From a virus: a stretch of 64,000 bases of DNA. The DNA lies in the IMG/VR virus record IMGVR_UViG_3300017938_000007, positions 1 through 64,000 of that record. The stretch is one strand, 5' to 3'. The position numbers and the translations under genes are program-made. The notes below the pieces were generated by a model. It was given only the letters and a program-made list of their open reading frames with translations, did not search any database and was not told the origin of the DNA. This document shows positions 18,375 through 25,281 of the stretch, piece by piece (positions within the stretch are counted from its first letter, which is position 1; each line of letters starts with the position of its first letter).

Positions 18375-19139
18375 ATGTCAACCAAACTACATGAACTTTT
18401 GGCAGTTGAAACCAGCCTGAAACAGCAGGCCGAAAAGTGCCGCACCGATCAGGCCAACACCTTTGAAAAGAAGCGGCATCTTTTCGAGGAAAAGCACGTC
18501 GTCTTCAAACCCGACGCGGAAAAAGCCGAGCCGCAGACCGAAGCCCAGTCCTTCTTGCAGACCTCGGTCGGCAAGGAACTGACATGGATTCAGGGTCATC
18601 TGACCAAGGCACTCGACGCCTCGTATCAGGTGGCTGACGCCAATACACGGGCGAAGGCCGACATCGTGCTTGATGACGACGCGGGTACCGTGCTAATTAA
18701 GGATGTCCCGGCGACGGCGCTGCTGGAGCTTGAAAAGCGCTGCACGGAAATCCAGCAGTTGATCGCGGTCATCCCGACGCTCGATCCGGCCAAGGGTTTC
18801 GTGGCGGATGCGCAGCGCGGCGCTGGTGTTTACAAAGCACGCGAAGTGATCAAGATTCGCACGCAGAAACAGTCCAAGCCGATTGTGCTGTACGACGCCA
18901 CCAAGGAACATCCGGCTCAGACTCAGTTGCTGGCCATCGATGTGCCGGTAGGCAAGGTTGAGGAAAAGGAGTGGTCTTCGTTGATCACCCCGGCGGAAAA
19001 AGCCGAACTGCTCGACCGGATCGAAATCCTGACGCGAGCCGTCCGCCGGGCGCGCTCACGGGCCAACGACGAAGAAGTCGACCTGACCAAGAAGATCGGC
19101 AAGCAGTTGCTGAGCTTCGTGTTCAGTGGCAACAAATAG
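18375..19139 (+). CDS. Conserved hypothetical protein, DUF7873-like
   Basis: 254 residues. The N-terminal helix (KLHELLAVETSLKQQAEK), the central DVPATALLELEKRCTEIQQLIAVIPTLDPAKGF and later KHPAQTQLLAIDVPVG...LDRIEILTRAVRRARSRAN match a family of conserved proteins of unknown function found in actinobacteria and their phages (DUF7873 as I recall it). It has its own promoter and near-leaderless start, implying early expression. Function unknown; the family name is from memory. Confidence 0.6.
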   Translation: MSTKLHELLAVETSLKQQAEKCRTDQANTFEKKRHLFEEKHVVFKPDAEKAEPQTEAQSFLQTSVGKELTWIQGHLTKALDASYQVADANTRAKADIVLDDDAGTVLIKDVPATALLELEKRCTEIQQLIAVIPTLDPAKGFVADAQRGAGVYKAREVIKIRTQKQSKPIVLYDATKEHPAQTQLLAIDVPVGKVEEKEWSSLITPAEKAELLDRIEILTRAVRRARSRANDEEVDLTKKIGKQLLSFVFSGNK

Positions 19140-19143
19140 TCTT

Positions 19144-19338
19144 ATGGACGAAAGCGCAAAACGCAGACTGGACGTGTGGCGGCGTGCTGAAATGGAAAAA
19201 GCGCAGAGGCTGACCACGAATACGCAAGAGCACGCGACGTGTATGAATGCCGGTGGCCGCAATCTTCGGGGTATAAGGGAAAGCGAGATTGAAAAAATCT
19301 ATAAAGAACGGCTGAAACAACTGGAGGGCAAACCATAA
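19144..19338 (+). CDS. Small charged hypothetical protein (64 aa)
   Basis: Starts MDESAKRRLDVWRRAEMEKAQ, four bases after the previous stop, so it is co-transcribed. Highly charged, helical, with a single Cys. A GC-rich stem-loop follows. No family recognised. Confidence 0.5.
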   Translation: MDESAKRRLDVWRRAEMEKAQRLTTNTQEHATCMNAGGRNLRGIRESEIEKIYKERLKQLEGKP

Positions 19339-19342
19339 TTTC

Positions 19343-19384
19343 GGGTGCGGCGGCCTGTAAATTGATTTTACGGGCCGCTCGCCC
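19343..19384. repeat. Long GC-rich stem-loop
   Basis: GCGGCCTGTAAA pairs with TTTACGGGCCGC through 12 bp including one G-U, with GC-rich flanks extending it. No T run follows, so it may be an mRNA 3' end or the 5' boundary of the RNA that follows. Confidence 0.5.
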
Positions 19385-19423
19385 AAGCTCAAGGTGATGG
19401 TTAAAATTAAAGTTCAATGTCAG

Positions 19424-19640
19424 GCTATCACCCGAAGGCTCAACCGTAGCGCACCTAGTGCGTTACACAATAGCAAGACGTGACCTGACAGGTGTTGTCT
19501 AACAAACCGGAGTCGCTGGTTCAAATCCAGTCACCGCCCCCATAAAACTATGGCGGTGTAGCTCAGCGGTAAAGCGCCGGGATTAAGCTAAGGACAGCAG
19601 GCTGTTGGCGATCAAAGTTCAAAAACGCCTTGGTATAAAA
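19424..19640 (+). ncRNA. YrlA-like Y RNA candidate with permuted tRNA-like module
   Basis: A T arm (GCTGG-TTCAAAT-CCAGT, 19515-19531) and acceptor 3' strand CACCGCC (19532-19538) with CCCA come first. Thirteen bases after that strand, GGCGGTG (19552-19558) begins a tRNA 5' half with D arm GCTCAGCGGTAAAGC. The acceptor pairing is a perfect 7 bp, but neither half has a normal partner. Flanking CCGG/CCGG continues the anticodon-side helix. The outer ends, CCCGA at 19431 and CCTTGG at 19628, can form the bulged-C CGA/TTG helix of Y RNAs, less perfectly than in the other copies. A terminator follows. Confidence 0.6.
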
Positions 19641-19643
19641 CTT

Positions 19644-19681
19644 AGGCCGGGGAGCGTGGAAGCCCCCCGGCCTTCTATTTT
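19644..19681 (+). terminator. Rho-independent terminator after the YrlA-like RNA
   Basis: AGGCCGGGG pairs with CCCCGGCCT around an 11-12 base loop, followed by TTCTATTTT. Confidence 0.75.
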
Positions 19682-19699
19682 CAGACCGGTATTTAGGGC

Positions 19700-20140
19700 A
19701 TGAATCCGATTTTGCGCCGGGTGATGGGACTGCAAGAGCATGAAGCCGAAGATGGCAAAATGCTCCAAGCACAGGTTGTATACATGACCCCGGACATGCT
19801 CAACAAATCCGGTCAAACCGATCCCGGTGCGCGTTGTGGCAAGTGCATATTCTTTAACACGCCCAAGAGTGAGTGCTTCGTCACAACGCCGCCAGCTTGT
19901 GATGGTGAACATGGCGTGTGCGCAGCCTTCATCGGGGGCAAAACTTTCCTGAAAGAAGGTGCGACGCCACTGGAGTTGCTGCCCAAAGAAGCCGTCGGAT
20001 ACATCGAGGATGGGCCGACACATTGTGGCAACTGCGAGTATTATTCCGGCGGCAAGGACGAAGGCTCCTGCAAAGAAGTAACCGGCCCGATTTTTTGGGG
20101 CGGTTGCTGCAACAACTGGGAATCAGCAGATGAAGAATAA
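19700..20140 (+). CDS. Cys-rich protein with two CxxC-based metal clusters
   Basis: 146 residues. After MNPILRRVMGLQEHE (a weak version of the shared leader) come two repeats: CGKC...C...C...C near residues 46-75 and CGNC...C...CC near 113-138, each with surrounding aromatic residues, resembling small iron-sulfur or zinc modules. GTATTTAGGGC sits directly before the ATG. Likely a virion-associated metal-binding protein, given the leader and its relatives in the window; function unknown. Confidence 0.6.
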   Translation: MNPILRRVMGLQEHEAEDGKMLQAQVVYMTPDMLNKSGQTDPGARCGKCIFFNTPKSECFVTTPPACDGEHGVCAAFIGGKTFLKEGATPLELLPKEAVGYIEDGPTHCGNCEYYSGGKDEGSCKEVTGPIFWGGCCNNWESADEE

Positions 20141-20145
20141 CTTTT

Positions 20146-20221
<76 letters not shown>

Positions 20222-20225
20222 TTTT

Positions 20226-20318
20226 ACGGGCCGAATGGACTGTCGGTTATCTTGTTATTGATACAAACCGCCGGGGAAACCCAGCATACCCGATGCCAAA
20301 ACCTTGCCCGTTATTTTT
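20226..20318 (+). ncRNA. Y RNA (Ro60-binding helix type)
   Basis: ACGGG, a bulged C, then CGA pairs with TTG and CCCGT at the 3' end: the bulged-C helix recognised by Ro60 in Y RNAs. GGTTATC follows on the 5' side, as in vertebrate Y1. The inner part forms a CGGTT/AACCG hairpin and has no tRNA-like module. TTATTTTT follows. The 3' end is antisense to the last codons of the phosphatase gene. Confidence 0.7.
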
Positions 20319-20823
20319 CGTGGTAATGCAGGATGTAGTACCTCATGCTCTGTTCCCAAGGTGACAGGCCGTAAATGACGGCTTCCTGTAGTGCCTGTGC
20401 ATTGCTCCAGCCATCGTGATGGATTCGCCAGCAGGCGCACATGGTTCCGGTGCGGTCACAGCCCCACTGGCAATGGATGTAGACCGGCCCATGGGCGGTC
20501 TCAATCAAAGAAAATACCCGGTGTACTTGGGCATCAGTGGGAGCGGAAAAACCACCAATGGGTACGTTGAAGTATTCGATGCCTTCGGCCCGACACGCCG
20601 ATTTTTCGTACGGTGCCGTATCGCCGGGCAGGCGGAGATTGATTACTCTGGTCACGCCAGCTTTTGCCAGTTTGGCAATGGCTTCGTGCGAGGGTTGTGC
20701 GCCGCGATAGACTTTGTCGTCCAAGCGGTCAAAGTTGCCGATGCCGTTATTCGGCGGGAATCCCCGCTGAGTTGCACAGCCAGTCAGGACAAGAGCCACA
20801 ACCATAGCGTAAATGATTTTCAT
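20311..20823 (-). CDS. Lipoprotein dual-specificity/tyrosine phosphatase
   Basis: 170 residues. The N-terminus MKIIYAMVVALVLTGC ends in a lipobox, so the protein is probably lipid-anchored. The body has NFDRLDDKVYRGAQPS, VINLRLPGD (substrate Asp region) and the phosphatase loop HCQWGCDRTGTMCA, giving HCx5R with the catalytic Cys. Similar enzymes occur as periplasmic lipoproteins in environmental Gram-negative bacteria. GTATTTAAAAC precedes the start. It is convergent with the Y RNA. A host-derived moron acting in the periplasm is likely. Confidence 0.8.
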   Translation of the reverse strand: MKIIYAMVVALVLTGCATQRGFPPNNGIGNFDRLDDKVYRGAQPSHEAIAKLAKAGVTRVINLRLPGDTAPYEKSACRAEGIEYFNVPIGGFSAPTDAQVHRVFSLIETAHGPVYIHCQWGCDRTGTMCACWRIHHDGWSNAQALQEAVIYGLSPWEQSMRYYILHYHEK

Positions 20824-20834
20824 GTTTTAAATAC

Positions 20835-20925
20835 GGCAACGTGCGTCAAGTGGCGAAGACAACGCTCTGTAAAAGCGCTACCCAAGAGGAAAACACCGCT
20901 GGTTCGACTCCAGCCGTTGCCACCA
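20835..20925 (+). tRNA. tRNA-Tyr(GTA)
   Basis: Acceptor GGCAACG/CGTTGCC with ACCA. Anticodon loop CTGTAAA. Long variable arm as expected for bacterial tRNA-Tyr. Canonical T loop TTCGACT. Confidence 0.9.
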
Positions 20926-20930
20926 TTTAT

Positions 20931-20992
20931 GGGCTTGCGGCCTGATCCGCCGCGTGGCGCGCTACGGGCTGAATTAACAGCCAAGCCCGCCA
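20931..20992 (+). ncRNA. Short CCA-ended tRNA-like RNA
   Basis: GGGCTTG pairs with CAAGCCC, followed by GCCA, as in a tRNA acceptor. The 62-nt body has no canonical D or T loop; before the 3' strand is a GGCTG/CAGCC stem with an AATTAA loop. Probably a minimal tRNA-like RNA or a decayed tRNA gene. Confidence 0.45.
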
Positions 20993-21006
20993 ACGTAGTT
21001 AAAGGT

Positions 21007-21312
21007 ATGAGTTTGACAACTGATCCAAAAGACCCCGATTTAGGATACGGTGCGGACAAAGTGCCGACACCGCAGATGAAAAAATACCTCGTGCTGTCCG
21101 AAGAGGAGCGCGCCAAAGGATTCATTCGACCGGTACGTCAGTCGTACATCCACAATACCTGCCGGGCGAAAACGACCATGGCCTTGGCCATCGCTGAAAC
21201 TTACGCTCGCGACCCAAAATTTTACGGTGCGACCTACTGTTGTCAGTGTGGAATGCACCTGCCGGTTTCGGAGTTTACGTGGGAAGGCACTGACGAACTC
21301 GTCGGATCATAA
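21007..21312 (+). CDS. Conserved hypothetical phage protein with Cys pair (101 aa)
   Basis: Contains KYLVLSEEERAKGFIRPVRQSYIH, AIAETYARDPKFYGATYCCQCGMHLPVSEF and a C-terminal DELVGS. I know this pattern from a widespread uncharacterised family in phages of actinobacteria and others; the CxxC suggests zinc binding. GTAGTTAAAGGT precedes the start. Function unknown. Confidence 0.7.
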   Translation: MSLTTDPKDPDLGYGADKVPTPQMKKYLVLSEEERAKGFIRPVRQSYIHNTCRAKTTMALAIAETYARDPKFYGATYCCQCGMHLPVSEFTWEGTDELVGS

Positions 21313-21317
21313 TTTTT

Positions 21318-21395
21318 GGGACGTTAGCTCAGTCTGGCTAGAGCAACCGGCTGTCTACCGGAAGGTCACGGGATCGAAGCCCGTACGTCCCGCCA
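21318..21395 (+). tRNA. tRNA-Asp(GTC)
   Basis: Acceptor GGGACGT/ACGTCCC with GCCA. Anticodon loop CTGTCTA, with T37 rather than the usual A. T loop ATCGAAG (A54). Confidence 0.88.
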
Positions 21396-21398
21396 TTT

Positions 21399-21464
21399 GG
21401 CCTGAGATACAAGAAGTGGCCACTTCTTGTGGCGGCGCAGCCGCCGTAATATCGAGGGCCGCCA
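21399..21464 (+). ncRNA. CCA-ended tRNA-like hairpin RNA
   Basis: GGCCT pairs with GGGCC (one G-U), followed by GCCA. Inside are a perfect 22-bp palindrome (11 bp per arm, ACAAGAAGTGG) and GGCGGC/GCCGCC. No normal tRNA arms. Confidence 0.35.
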
Positions 21465-21469
21465 ATTTA

Positions 21470-21548
21470 CCCAAGCTGAGCATCGCAACGGTCTGTTAGT
21501 CAGGCAGTGACGAAGTAACGCGGGCGGGCGGTGCTCCTGCCGCTTGGG
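21470..21548 (+). ncRNA. Small structured RNA closed by CCCAAGC/GCTTGGG
   Basis: A perfect 7-bp closing helix encloses about 65 nt; an inner GAGCA/TGCTC helix stacks close to it. It ends 22 nt before the next gene, so it could be a separate RNA or an mRNA leader structure. Confidence 0.35.
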
Positions 21549-21570
21549 GAACTTTTGGTTCTTGTGGAGT

Positions 21571-21858
21571 ATGACTAAAGTTGTCCATTGCAAGCACAGT
21601 AAATTCGATGTATACATCGGACGAGGTACGCGTGATTTTCCAGAAGGTTCAAAGTGGGGCAACCCCTACCGGATCGGAGCCGACGGCACCCGCGACGAAG
21701 TCATCGCCATGTATGAAGACTGGATTAAAACTCAGCCAGAGTTGTTGGCCAGCCTGCACGAATTGAAGGACAAAACGTTGGGTTGCTGGTGCTGGCCGAT
21801 GCCCTGTCATGGTGATGTTTTGGCGCGGCTGGCTGATGCCATACCAACCAAATCTTAA
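21571..21858 (+). CDS. DUF4326-family protein
   Basis: 95 residues with the family signature KWGNPYRIGADGTRDEVIAMYEDW and LKDKTLGCWCWPMPCHGDVLARLA, which keeps the conserved Cys and His. DUF4326 proteins occur in bacteria and phages and are of unknown function. The stop codon lies one base before the next tRNA. Confidence 0.85.
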   Translation: MTKVVHCKHSKFDVYIGRGTRDFPEGSKWGNPYRIGADGTRDEVIAMYEDWIKTQPELLASLHELKDKTLGCWCWPMPCHGDVLARLADAIPTKS

Positions 21859-21859
21859 C

Positions 21860-21936
21860 CGGGATGTAGCGCAGTCAGGTAGCGCGCCAGTCTGGGGGAC
21901 TGGAGGTCACGGGATCGAAGCCCGTCATCCCGACCA
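21860..21936 (+). tRNA. tRNA-Pro(GGG)
   Basis: Acceptor CGGGATG/CATCCCG with ACCA. Anticodon loop CTGGGGG. T loop ATCGAAG (A54). Confidence 0.92.
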
Positions 21937-21956
21937 TTTTACGTTCTTGTGGGCGT

Positions 21957-22256
21957 ATGAACGCACTAGCTTGTCCAAACTGTCGGGAAACAGCCGACAT
22001 GCACCACAGCATGATCGAAATATATGAGAGACCCCATTTTGAAGATGGCGACGGAATTAAGATGACCATCCAAGGTACGTATCCTCCAAAAAGTGAGGCA
22101 GTTCCAGAAACAAAAATGCAGGGGCGTAGAAACGCAATAATAATCAATTTTGACTGCTCGTGCTGCGGGCATCAGTCGCGTTTGCTTATTCAGCAGCACA
22201 AAGGATCAACTCTTTTTGCATGGCTTAATTCAGATTCTCCGGTCATCATTGACTGA
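21957..22256 (+). CDS. Small Cys-rich hypothetical protein
   Basis: 99 residues: N-terminal CPNC pair and a second CSCCGH cluster about 50 residues later, consistent with a zinc ribbon. Between them is a beta-rich segment containing MQGRRNAIIINFDCSCCG. Sits alone between two proline tRNA genes. No family recognised. Confidence 0.5.
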   Translation: MNALACPNCRETADMHHSMIEIYERPHFEDGDGIKMTIQGTYPPKSEAVPETKMQGRRNAIIINFDCSCCGHQSRLLIQQHKGSTLFAWLNSDSPVIID

Positions 22257-22265
22257 CCATTTCAA

Positions 22266-22342
22266 CTGGGTGTAGCTCAATCTGGTAGAGCGCGTGTTTC
22301 GGGTACACGAGGTTGCAGGATCGAAGCCTGTCACCCAGACCA
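22266..22342 (+). tRNA. tRNA-Pro(CGG)
   Basis: Acceptor CTGGGTG/CACCCAG with ACCA. Anticodon loop TTCGGGT. T loop ATCGAAG (A54). Confidence 0.92.
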
Positions 22343-22360
22343 TTTTCAGTTCTACGCTGT

Positions 22361-22564
22361 ATGCGTGTTGAATGTACTGTTGAAGAAACAGAATTGGACG
22401 GTGATCACGGGCCGGTACCAAGCGTTATTGTGACGTGTTCTCGCTGCGATCATTGCACGGAAAGTTATGGAACGTCCGATGTAAGCATACGGCGATGCTT
22501 GGTTCTTTTGAATGAGGAATGTCCGCGAGAAGAAAACAATTTTTACATTGCTGACGGGGCATAG
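22361..22564 (+). CDS. Small zinc-binding hypothetical protein (67 aa)
   Basis: Starts MRVECTVEETELDG and contains CSRCDHC plus later Cys residues (RRC, EECP), suggesting a small metal-binding fold. The stop TAG is nucleotides 8-10 of the downstream tRNA-Pro, a 10-nt overlap like that at 17535. No family recognised. Confidence 0.5.
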   Translation: MRVECTVEETELDGDHGPVPSVIVTCSRCDHCTESYGTSDVSIRRCLVLLNEECPREENNFYIADGA

Positions 22565-22630
22565 CTCAATTGGTAGAGCGCTCGGTTTGGGGCCGAGAGG
22601 TTGCCGGATCGTGCCCGGTTGTCCCGACCA
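22555..22630 (+). tRNA. tRNA-Pro(TGG)
   Basis: Acceptor CGGGGCA/TGTCCCG (one G-U) with ACCA. Anticodon loop TTTGGGG. T loop ATCGTGC (A54/U58). Overlaps the preceding gene. Confidence 0.9.
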
Positions 22631-22638
22631 TTTTAAAA

Positions 22639-22711
22639 CGCGCCGTAGCTTAATGTTAGAGCGGCACCCGGAAGTGCGAGATGACGTGTTCAACTCCGTC
22701 CGGCGCGACCA
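22639..22711 (+). tRNA. tRNA with aberrant anticodon arm (identity unclear)
   Basis: Acceptor CGCGCCG/CGGCGCG with ACCA. The anticodon arm is GCAC-CCGGAA-GTGC: a 4-bp stem and 6-nt loop with no U33; CCG (Arg) or GGA (Ser) could be read. D loop has G-T rather than G-G. The T stem has a bulge around TTCAACT. Possibly decaying. Confidence 0.55.
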
Positions 22712-22714
22712 TTT

Positions 22715-22812
22715 TTCAGCGGCGTAAAGATTGCACACGGCAAGCCTACTGTGTGCAAAGCCGCCCCTACAGGGCCGCAGGCATAGGCACTGCCGTCGCT
22801 GAAAAGCTTTTT
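22715..22812 (+). ncRNA. Structured RNA with terminal AAGCTTTTT
   Basis: TTCAGCGGCG pairs with CGTCGCTGAA (10 bp, one G-U). Inside are an 8-bp TTGCACAC/GTGTGCAA hairpin and a GC-rich arm. AAAAGCTTTTT follows. No coding potential. Probably an independent small RNA. Confidence 0.55.
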
Positions 22813-22814
22813 AT

Positions 22815-22890
22815 TCCAGAGTAGCTCAATTGGTAGAGTACCCGGCTGTTAACCGGGATGTTGCTGGATCGTGCCCAGCCTCTGGAGCCA
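22815..22890 (+). tRNA. tRNA-Asn(GTT)
   Basis: Acceptor TCCAGAG/CTCTGGA with GCCA. Anticodon loop CTGTTAA. T loop ATCGTGC (A54/U58). Confidence 0.92.
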
Positions 22891-22948
22891 TTTAACTTAT
22901 TGTATACAAATCGTTTACACCGTATGCTTACAGTCTTGTAATTTCCTG

Positions 22949-22977
22949 TTGACAATCGCCTGTTGGACGCATACAGT
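22949..22977 (+). promoter_or_regulatory. Promoter TTGACA-N17-TACAGT
   Basis: TTGACA at 22949-22954 and TACAGT at 22972-22977. The ATG at 22984 is 6 nt after the -10 box, so the transcript is probably leaderless. Confidence 0.7.
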
Positions 22978-22983
22978 TTGGGT

Positions 22984-23229
22984 ATGAAACCTGAAAAACT
23001 AATCAGGTCGGTGCGTGCGCCGCTCCAACGCGGATGGCAAGCTTACGGAAATTGGTGTAAGGAGCACCAAAATCGGCTTGTCATATTTACTGCCTGCTGG
23101 ATTGCTTACATTCTAATAGTGGGGTTTTTTGTCTCCCCGTGGGTTTCACCCAAAGTCGGTCAGATTGGTCTTCACTGTGTGAATGCAGGCTGTTTCTTGA
23201 TGGCGCTCGCAGCATTGCTCAAAAAGTAA
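22984..23229 (+). CDS. Small membrane protein (81 aa)
   Basis: Starts MKPEKLIRSVRAPLQ with a basic N-terminus, then two hydrophobic spans (LVIFTACWIAYILIVGFFV, about 32-50, and CFLMALAALL near the C-terminus). Likely an inner-membrane protein with both ends in the cytoplasm. It is transcribed from a leaderless-type promoter and followed five bases later by a secreted protein gene. Function unknown. Confidence 0.6.
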   Translation: MKPEKLIRSVRAPLQRGWQAYGNWCKEHQNRLVIFTACWIAYILIVGFFVSPWVSPKVGQIGLHCVNAGCFLMALAALLKK

Positions 23230-23233
23230 GTCT

Positions 23234-24121
23234 ATGAAAACATCAAAATTCACTCAATCAATAATGTGTCGTTTGATCGCAGTCAGCCTCATGGTCATCC
23301 TGCTTATACTGCCTGTGTATGCTGAGAATACCAACAAACAGCTTGCGGCTAACCCCGTACAGCCCAACCAAACGGTGCAAATATGTGGTGCAATTATGAT
23401 AGTGATTGTAACGGCAGGCGGCGTAGTCCTTGTAATGTGGTTGAACAGTTGTCTTCCGTCTGCGCCAGCGACTCCGGCACCGACTCCGGCGCAGCCGCCC
23501 CCGACTCCAGCGCCTCCACCACCGCCGTTTTTCCCTCCAATGCCGCCGTTTTTCCCTCCCCTGCTTAAACAGCAGGCTATAATGCAACCGGCAGCGGAGA
23601 ATAGTGGCCAGACCAACAGCAGTCAAGCCCTGATAGCGACCAACAATTCTACTGTTTACTATTGGAGCGCCATTGACAATGGATGGACTGACTGGCAGAC
23701 GAACATTTACATTTGGTCATTCAGCACCACTTTTACCAATTTTGTTCCACGGGCCGGAATCCTTGATACACAGGGCAATCCCATGACCACGGCACATCTT
23801 GAGTCCACCACTGATTTGGTACAATGGAGTCAGGAAATTTATTCGGCCACCGGTTGGGTAAGCTATACGTCTATTCCCAACTGGGTATCCCAACCAGTTT
23901 CTGATTGGGGTACGTATTTTGGCTATAGTGCGTCTAAATTGGCTAATATCGTTTACGTCGTGTATGATTCACAAGGGATTCCAATCGTGACCAATGGCTC
24001 ATGTGGATATACAGTGACTAATAGTGATGGTTACGCGACGACGATGACTTCGGCATCAGGAGTCATTATTCCTGCTTCCCCGTCAGTACCACATAAATTT
24101 TACAGGTTAGCTTCACCTTGA
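23234..24121 (+). CDS. Secreted Pro-rich protein with Verrucomicrobiota-like FYRL tail
   Basis: 295 residues. An N-terminal signal (RLIAVSLMVILLILPVYA), a second hydrophobic span at about 50-68, then a long Pro-rich linker (PPPTPAPPPPPFFPP). The C-terminal domain has HLESTTDLVQWSQEI and ends HKFYRLASP. The STTDL-x-W...FYRL pattern is a frequent feature of exported proteins in Verrucomicrobiota, so this gene was probably acquired from that host group. The protein may be displayed at the cell surface. A strong terminator follows. Confidence 0.65.
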   Translation: MKTSKFTQSIMCRLIAVSLMVILLILPVYAENTNKQLAANPVQPNQTVQICGAIMIVIVTAGGVVLVMWLNSCLPSAPATPAPTPAQPPPTPAPPPPPFFPPMPPFFPPLLKQQAIMQPAAENSGQTNSSQALIATNNSTVYYWSAIDNGWTDWQTNIYIWSFSTTFTNFVPRAGILDTQGNPMTTAHLESTTDLVQWSQEIYSATGWVSYTSIPNWVSQPVSDWGTYFGYSASKLANIVYVVYDSQGIPIVTNGSCGYTVTNSDGYATTMTSASGVIIPASPSVPHKFYRLASP

Positions 24122-24141
24122 CTCGTTGCTGTGCCTATTTT

Positions 24142-24173
24142 ACGCGCAGCCGTTGATTCGGCTGCGCGTTTTT
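24142..24173 (+). terminator. Rho-independent terminator
   Basis: ACGCGCAGCC pairs with GGCTGCGCGT (10 bp, 8-base loop), followed by TTTTT. The next tRNA begins at once. Confidence 0.9.
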
Positions 24174-24250
24174 GCTCCCGTAGCTCAGTTGCATAGAGCA
24201 GGAATTTTCTAAATTCAAGGTCGCAGGTTGGAATCCTGCCGGGAGTGCCA
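24174..24250 (+). tRNA. tRNA-Arg(TCT)
   Basis: Acceptor GCTCCCG/CGGGAGT (G1-U72) with GCCA. Anticodon loop TTTCTAA. T loop TTGGAAT (G56) with D loop G18-C19: a C19-G56 tertiary pair. Confidence 0.88.
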
Positions 24251-24253
24251 ATT

Positions 24254-24709
24254 TTATGGCGGCGGTACAAACTGAACGGTGTAAGGGTCAACGAACACAA
24301 AATTAGTGTCGGTCAAATCGAAAGCAGAACGGAAAAAGGCGTTTCCTGCCGGATTGGTAACAGCAATGGTTGGATAAGTATAAATGTCATCGTAAGGGCC
24401 GCCCGCATTGAAGGCATATTGGAGCGTCAAGCTGGTTTCAAACAGATCAGCATCAATGACCGGCGTGCTCAGCTTAAAATGATAAAAAAACGGTTGAAGC
24501 GATCCCACGTGATACCGGTACTCAAGGGTAACATCCGGCAACGTAAACAAATTAGTGTAAGGGCCGGTGACATCTGATGATGACCGAATGACCACATTGC
24601 TGAAGGTGACGAGATTGGTTACGAACTGCGCCTTCGTGGACAGCGGACAGACCAGCAGCGACGCAGTGCAGATCAAACCGACAGTTGTTGCTTTGATTAT
24701 GTTGTTCAT
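24254..24709 (-). CDS. Secreted hypothetical protein
   Basis: 151 residues with a signal peptide (MNNIIKATTVGLICTASLLVCPLSTKA, cleavage after AQF region). The mature part is beta-rich and low in charge, with ITVTNPAGNAFFRSAF-like composition typical of exported proteins of Verrucomicrobiota. It is convergent with tRNA-Arg. Likely an envelope or extracellular protein acquired from the host group; function unknown. Confidence 0.55.
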   Translation of the reverse strand: MNNIIKATTVGLICTASLLVCPLSTKAQFVTNLVTFSNVVIRSSSDVTGPYTNLFTLPDVTLEYRYHVGSLQPFFYHFKLSTPVIDADLFETSLTLQYAFNAGGPYDDIYTYPTIAVTNPAGNAFFRSAFDLTDTNFVFVDPYTVQFVPPP

Positions 24710-24783
24710 TTTATATGGATTTTGCGTATTTTAACTTCAAGGAAAAACACCTTGTGGAGTAAATACACCAAATGAAAAAGGCA

Positions 24784-25242
24784 TTATCCGTGTACAGTGA
24801 AAAAATCGAAACAGCCGCTGCATTTCACGGGCAGCACAAAACCGACAATGCTGTGGTCGTCCAGCATTCTGGCTTCGGTCACAACTTCCAGCACCGAGCC
24901 ATCAGCGCGCTGATACCGGTACGTATACGAAAAAGTGTGCTGGTTGTGGTCTAAAACGAATTGAGTCCACGCGTTCAGCAAGTGGGGCAGGTCTTCCGGG
25001 TAAACAAAGTGCTGCCAACCGTCGTACTGCATTTCGCCAAGGGTGCCCCCGACGAGTTTGAGTTTGGCGGGATTGACGTAGACGCATTTCCCGTGTTCAT
25101 CCGTCAAAAACATCGGCACCGGGCAAAGATCGAGGATTCGTTTGTGGCGGCGCACCTGCGCGGCAACCTCCTCGATCCTGTCCTTGTATTCGACGAACCG
25201 CTGCGCAAGCTGAAGCGCAATCGAACGACTTTCAGGCATCAT
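24784..25242 (-). CDS. PAS-domain protein
   Basis: 152 residues: an N-terminal helix (ALQLAQRFVEYKDRIEEVAAQV) then a PAS fold with ILDLCPVPMFLTDEHGKCVYVNPAKLKLVG, a PEDLPHLLNAW segment, YRYQRADGSVLEVV and a C-terminal strand. This is the pattern of a sensory PAS domain without an attached kinase or effector. GTATTTAGG lies upstream of the start. A standalone phage PAS protein might modulate host signalling by competition; that is speculative. Confidence 0.75.
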   Translation of the reverse strand: MMPESRSIALQLAQRFVEYKDRIEEVAAQVRRHKRILDLCPVPMFLTDEHGKCVYVNPAKLKLVGGTLGEMQYDGWQHFVYPEDLPHLLNAWTQFVLDHNQHTFSYTYRYQRADGSVLEVVTEARMLDDHSIVGFVLPVKCSGCFDFFTVHG

Positions 25243-25281
25243 AGCTACCTAAATACAGTCATAATCGCCGGTATTTAAGGC

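Noticed and set aside
19424-19640. True permuted tRNA gene or natural permuted intron-exon group I arrangement
   Set aside because: The reversed halves suggested it, but no group I core elements were found and two similar elements carry a clear Ro60-binding helix, so a YrlA-like RNA explains it better.
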